Source: Burkholderiales bacterium
GTDB taxonomy: Bacteria > Pseudomonadota > Gammaproteobacteria > Burkholderiales > Usitatibacteraceae
Length of the DNA stretch: 6,919 bases
Assembly: GCA_026786225.1 (NCBI GenBank)
Contig: JAJAYN010000039.1
Coordinates: forward strand, 1 to 6,919
Direction of reading: 5' to 3'
In this document: positions 5,110 to 6,919 of the stretch, in pieces
Numbering within the stretch: position 1 is the first letter of the stretch
Layout of the letters: every line of letters starts with the position of its first letter
The notes under the pieces: generated by a model
The model's database searches: none
What the model saw: the letters and a program-made list of their open reading frames with translations, nothing else
Told to the model about the DNA's origin: nothing
Position numbers and translations under genes: made by a program

Positions 5110-5153
5110 GGTGCATGCAAATCCCCTGCCGATTCAAAGACTAATGATTCCAA

Positions 5154-6626
5154 ATGCTGTGGATTTCCCTTTACCTGCCCGAATTGTCTCTGCAATGCCA
5201 TACGCGCGGCGCGCTCGGTCATCTGCTGGAAGTGCCGCTGGTGATCAGCGATGGTGTGGCATCGCGCCCCTTTGTGCATGCCGCCAACGCCTGCGCACGT
5301 GAGGCTGGCATTACCACCCAGATGCCAGTAGCTGCGGCGCAGGCGCGCGCCACGCAATTGCTGGTGGTGCCGCGTGAAGCCGCTAAAGAGCAGGAGACGT
5401 TGTACGAGCTGGCCACCTGGTCATCACAATTCACCCCCATGGTATGCCGCGAGAAATCGGGCGCATCGCTGGAAATTTCGACCACTTTGCGTTTGTTCGG
5501 TGGTATTGGCGCCCTGGTTGGACGCATCCGCACCGGCATCACATCGCTGGGACTACAGGCCGCCATAGGCGTCGCTCCCGTGCCGATGGCCGCATATCTG
5601 CTGGCACGTGCCGCACATTACCTGGGCCGCGTCCGCATGTGTCGTGAGCCCGCGCAGTTGCAGGAGCGGCTGACCGATATTCCACTGGCCCTGTTCGATT
5701 GGCCACACGACGTGATGCAGTCACTTTCCGCTCTAGGCCTGGTGCGGGTGAAAGATCTGCTATTGCAGCCACGTTCGAGTCTGCGCCGGCGGTTCGGCGA
5801 TCAGGTATTGGAGGATCTCGATCATGCAATCGGGCAATCCGCCGACCCGCGCGAGCCACATCGCGTCCCGGAACATTTTTCCAGCCATACCGATCTGTTG
5901 TTCGACATCATCGATGCCGAAAGACTTTTCATTCCCATCAACATGCTGCTGAGCCAGATGGAAGGCTTCCTGCGTGCGCGCGGTGCGGCGGTGAATGAAA
6001 TTGTGTTGGACTTGCAGCACAACCGTACGCAGGGAACGCACCATGAATTCGGCTCGCGCCATCCGTTGCGCAGCGCGCCTGAATGGCTGCGTTTGATACG
6101 CGAACGCCTCACGGCGCAACCTTTCCCGGAAGCAGTCGTGGCATTGCGGCTGTCTGCGCCGTGCCTGGTGGTTTTTCAGGAGTTGAACGAAAGCTGGCTG
6201 CCCACACCGGATGTTCGCCAGGAAAAGTGGCAGACGCTGATCGAACGCGTGGCTTCGCGTCTCGGCGATAAAAGCGTTTTCAGCATGCGCGAAAACAGCG
6301 ACCATCGCCCCGAATACGCCTGGCAGCCAGAGCGGGAACGCGGCAAGAAGAAAAGTGTTCGCGTAACCCCGACAGCGCAGGATAAACCGCGACCGCTACT
6401 GTTACTGACCGAGCCTCGTGTGTTGGGGACCGTCAGCGGTGCCCCACAGCATCACGGTGCACTGGCATTGCTTGCCGGGCCGGAACGCATCGAAACCGGC
6501 TGGTGGGATGGTCGGCCAGTGGCGCGCGATTATTTTGTTGCCAGTAATCCGCAGAAGGAAATCTGCTGGATCTTTCGTGATTACCGGCACGGCAAGAAAT
6601 GGTATCTGCACGGCTATTTTGCGTGA
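5154..6626 (+). CDS. imuB: Y-family polymerase-like protein ImuB
   Basis: This 490-residue protein is the hub of the SOS mutasome. It is a Y-family (DinB/UmuC-like) homologue thought to link ImuA, DnaE2 and the sliding clamp without synthesising DNA itself. The N-terminus MLWISLYLPELSL corresponds to the polymerase HVDMDCFF strand but lacks its aspartates. In my hand alignment the SLDE acidic pair is replaced by Ser102-Gly103, before LEISTTLRLFGG (106-117). Both losses are typical of ImuB. Thumb/finger-like sequence, the LDLQH segment (285-289) and DHRPEYAW (383-390) follow. The C-terminal domain includes RPLLLLTEPRVL (413-424), ETGWWDGRPVARDYFVA and ends WYLHGYFA, all family signatures. The start is set by the conserved N-terminus and by an in-frame stop at 5145-5147. 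No good ribosome site is seen. dnaE2 follows after 9 bp. Confidence 0.93.
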   Translation: MLWISLYLPELSLQCHTRGALGHLLEVPLVISDGVASRPFVHAANACAREAGITTQMPVAAAQARATQLLVVPREAAKEQETLYELATWSSQFTPMVCREKSGASLEISTTLRLFGGIGALVGRIRTGITSLGLQAAIGVAPVPMAAYLLARAAHYLGRVRMCREPAQLQERLTDIPLALFDWPHDVMQSLSALGLVRVKDLLLQPRSSLRRRFGDQVLEDLDHAIGQSADPREPHRVPEHFSSHTDLLFDIIDAERLFIPINMLLSQMEGFLRARGAAVNEIVLDLQHNRTQGTHHEFGSRHPLRSAPEWLRLIRERLTAQPFPEAVVALRLSAPCLVVFQELNESWLPTPDVRQEKWQTLIERVASRLGDKSVFSMRENSDHRPEYAWQPERERGKKKSVRVTPTAQDKPRPLLLLTEPRVLGTVSGAPQHHGALALLAGPERIETGWWDGRPVARDYFVASNPQKEICWIFRDYRHGKKWYLHGYFA

Positions 6627-6635
6627 CCCCTCAAG

Positions 6636-6919
6636 ATGAAACTCTCCTGCGCCATCCTGCATTGCCTTTCCAACTTCAGCTTCCTGCGCGGCGCGTCCCA
6701 CGCTGAACAACTCGTATTCCGTGCCGCAGAGCTGGGTTACAAGGCGATCGCCATTACCGACGAATGCTCGGTATCGGGGGTGGTACGCGCACATGTGGAA
6801 GCGAAGGAACACAAAATCAGGCTGATCATCGGCGCTGAATTTGTGATTCATGATGCCCCCGCCGTTGACCGCCTGATCGTGCTGGCAAAAAGCCGCAACG
6901 GCTACGGCAATCTTTGCGA
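6636..6919 (+). CDS. dnaE2: Error-prone DNA polymerase DnaE2 (ImuC), N-terminal fragment
   Basis: The frame is open from ATG 6636 to the window end: 94 complete codons of a protein that in this family is usually over 1000 residues. It begins MKLSCAILHCLSNFSFLRGAS and continues AAELGYKAIAITDECSVSGVVRAH and IIGAEF, the N-terminal PHP domain of DnaE2-type polymerase III alpha subunits. DnaE2 is the catalytic subunit of the SOS translesion complex, working with ImuA and ImuB. The HxH metal motif of active PHP domains reads His9-Cys10-Leu11 here, suggesting that the PHP metal site is lost, as inferred for this polymerase type. The start lies 9 bp after the imuB stop, with only a weak ribosome site in between, so translation is probably coupled to imuB and expression controlled from the LexA box upstream of imuA. 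Confidence 0.94.
   Translation, partial: MKLSCAILHCLSNFSFLRGASHAEQLVFRAAELGYKAIAITDECSVSGVVRAHVEAKEHKIRLIIGAEFVIHDAPAVDRLIVLAKSRNGYGNLC

Noticed and set aside
4979..5302. 107-codon + strand frame bridging imuA and imuB
   Set aside because: It overlaps both genes in a different frame, has no ribosome site and no recognisable motif. The conserved ImuB start at 5154 explains the region.
5760..6305. 181-codon antisense open frame inside imuB
   Set aside because: It lies wholly within a well-supported imuB with conserved ends, and is a composition-driven shadow.

Overview
The window reads as ordinary chromosomal DNA from a Gram-negative betaproteobacterium, most likely Burkholderiales (an Oxalobacteraceae- or Comamonadaceae-like organism). 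This is inferred from the FdhB/lipoprotein/FdhC arrangement, the E. coli-like Fe-SOD, and an imuA-imuB-dnaE2 mutagenesis cassette behind a CTG-N10-CAG LexA box. All genes lie on the + strand. I see no tRNA, rRNA, CRISPR array, insertion sequence or phage gene.

Region 1 (1-1929) is the 3' part of a formate dehydrogenase operon. It holds the C-terminus of the iron-sulfur beta subunit, a 76-residue lipoprotein overlapping it by 4 bp, the cytochrome b gamma subunit with a signal peptide and Pro/Ala linker, and a 119-residue exported Pro/Ala/Lys-rich protein of unknown function. Electrons from formate would pass through the FeS subunit to the two b hemes of the gamma subunit and on to quinone. The two small proteins are candidate accessory factors.

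Region 2 (1971-4022) is an oxidative-defence block: a lipoprotein Cu,Zn superoxide dismutase (sodC, GTG start), a cytoplasmic Fe superoxide dismutase (sodB) and a methionine sulfoxide reductase (msrA). The 261-bp sodC-sodB gap holds a strong, potentially bidirectional terminator inside a larger set of nested complementary segments, plus a separate perfect 7-bp inverted repeat. Terminator-like hairpins also follow sodB and msrA.

Region 3 (4168-6919) is the SOS mutasome cassette. A near-palindromic LexA box ends 2 nt before the imuA start. imuA, imuB (inactive Y-family polymerase homologue) and the first 94 codons of dnaE2/imuC follow. After DNA damage, LexA cleavage would induce all three for error-prone translesion synthesis. 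A 101-bp imuA-imuB gap contains a stable-looking hairpin, whereas imuB-dnaE2 is tightly spaced (9 bp).

No wholly new system is evident. The most interesting points are the operator and start-codon geometry at imuA, the structured sodC-sodB intergenic region, the unassigned small exported proteins of the fdh operon, and the non-canonical putative clamp-binding segment of ImuB.
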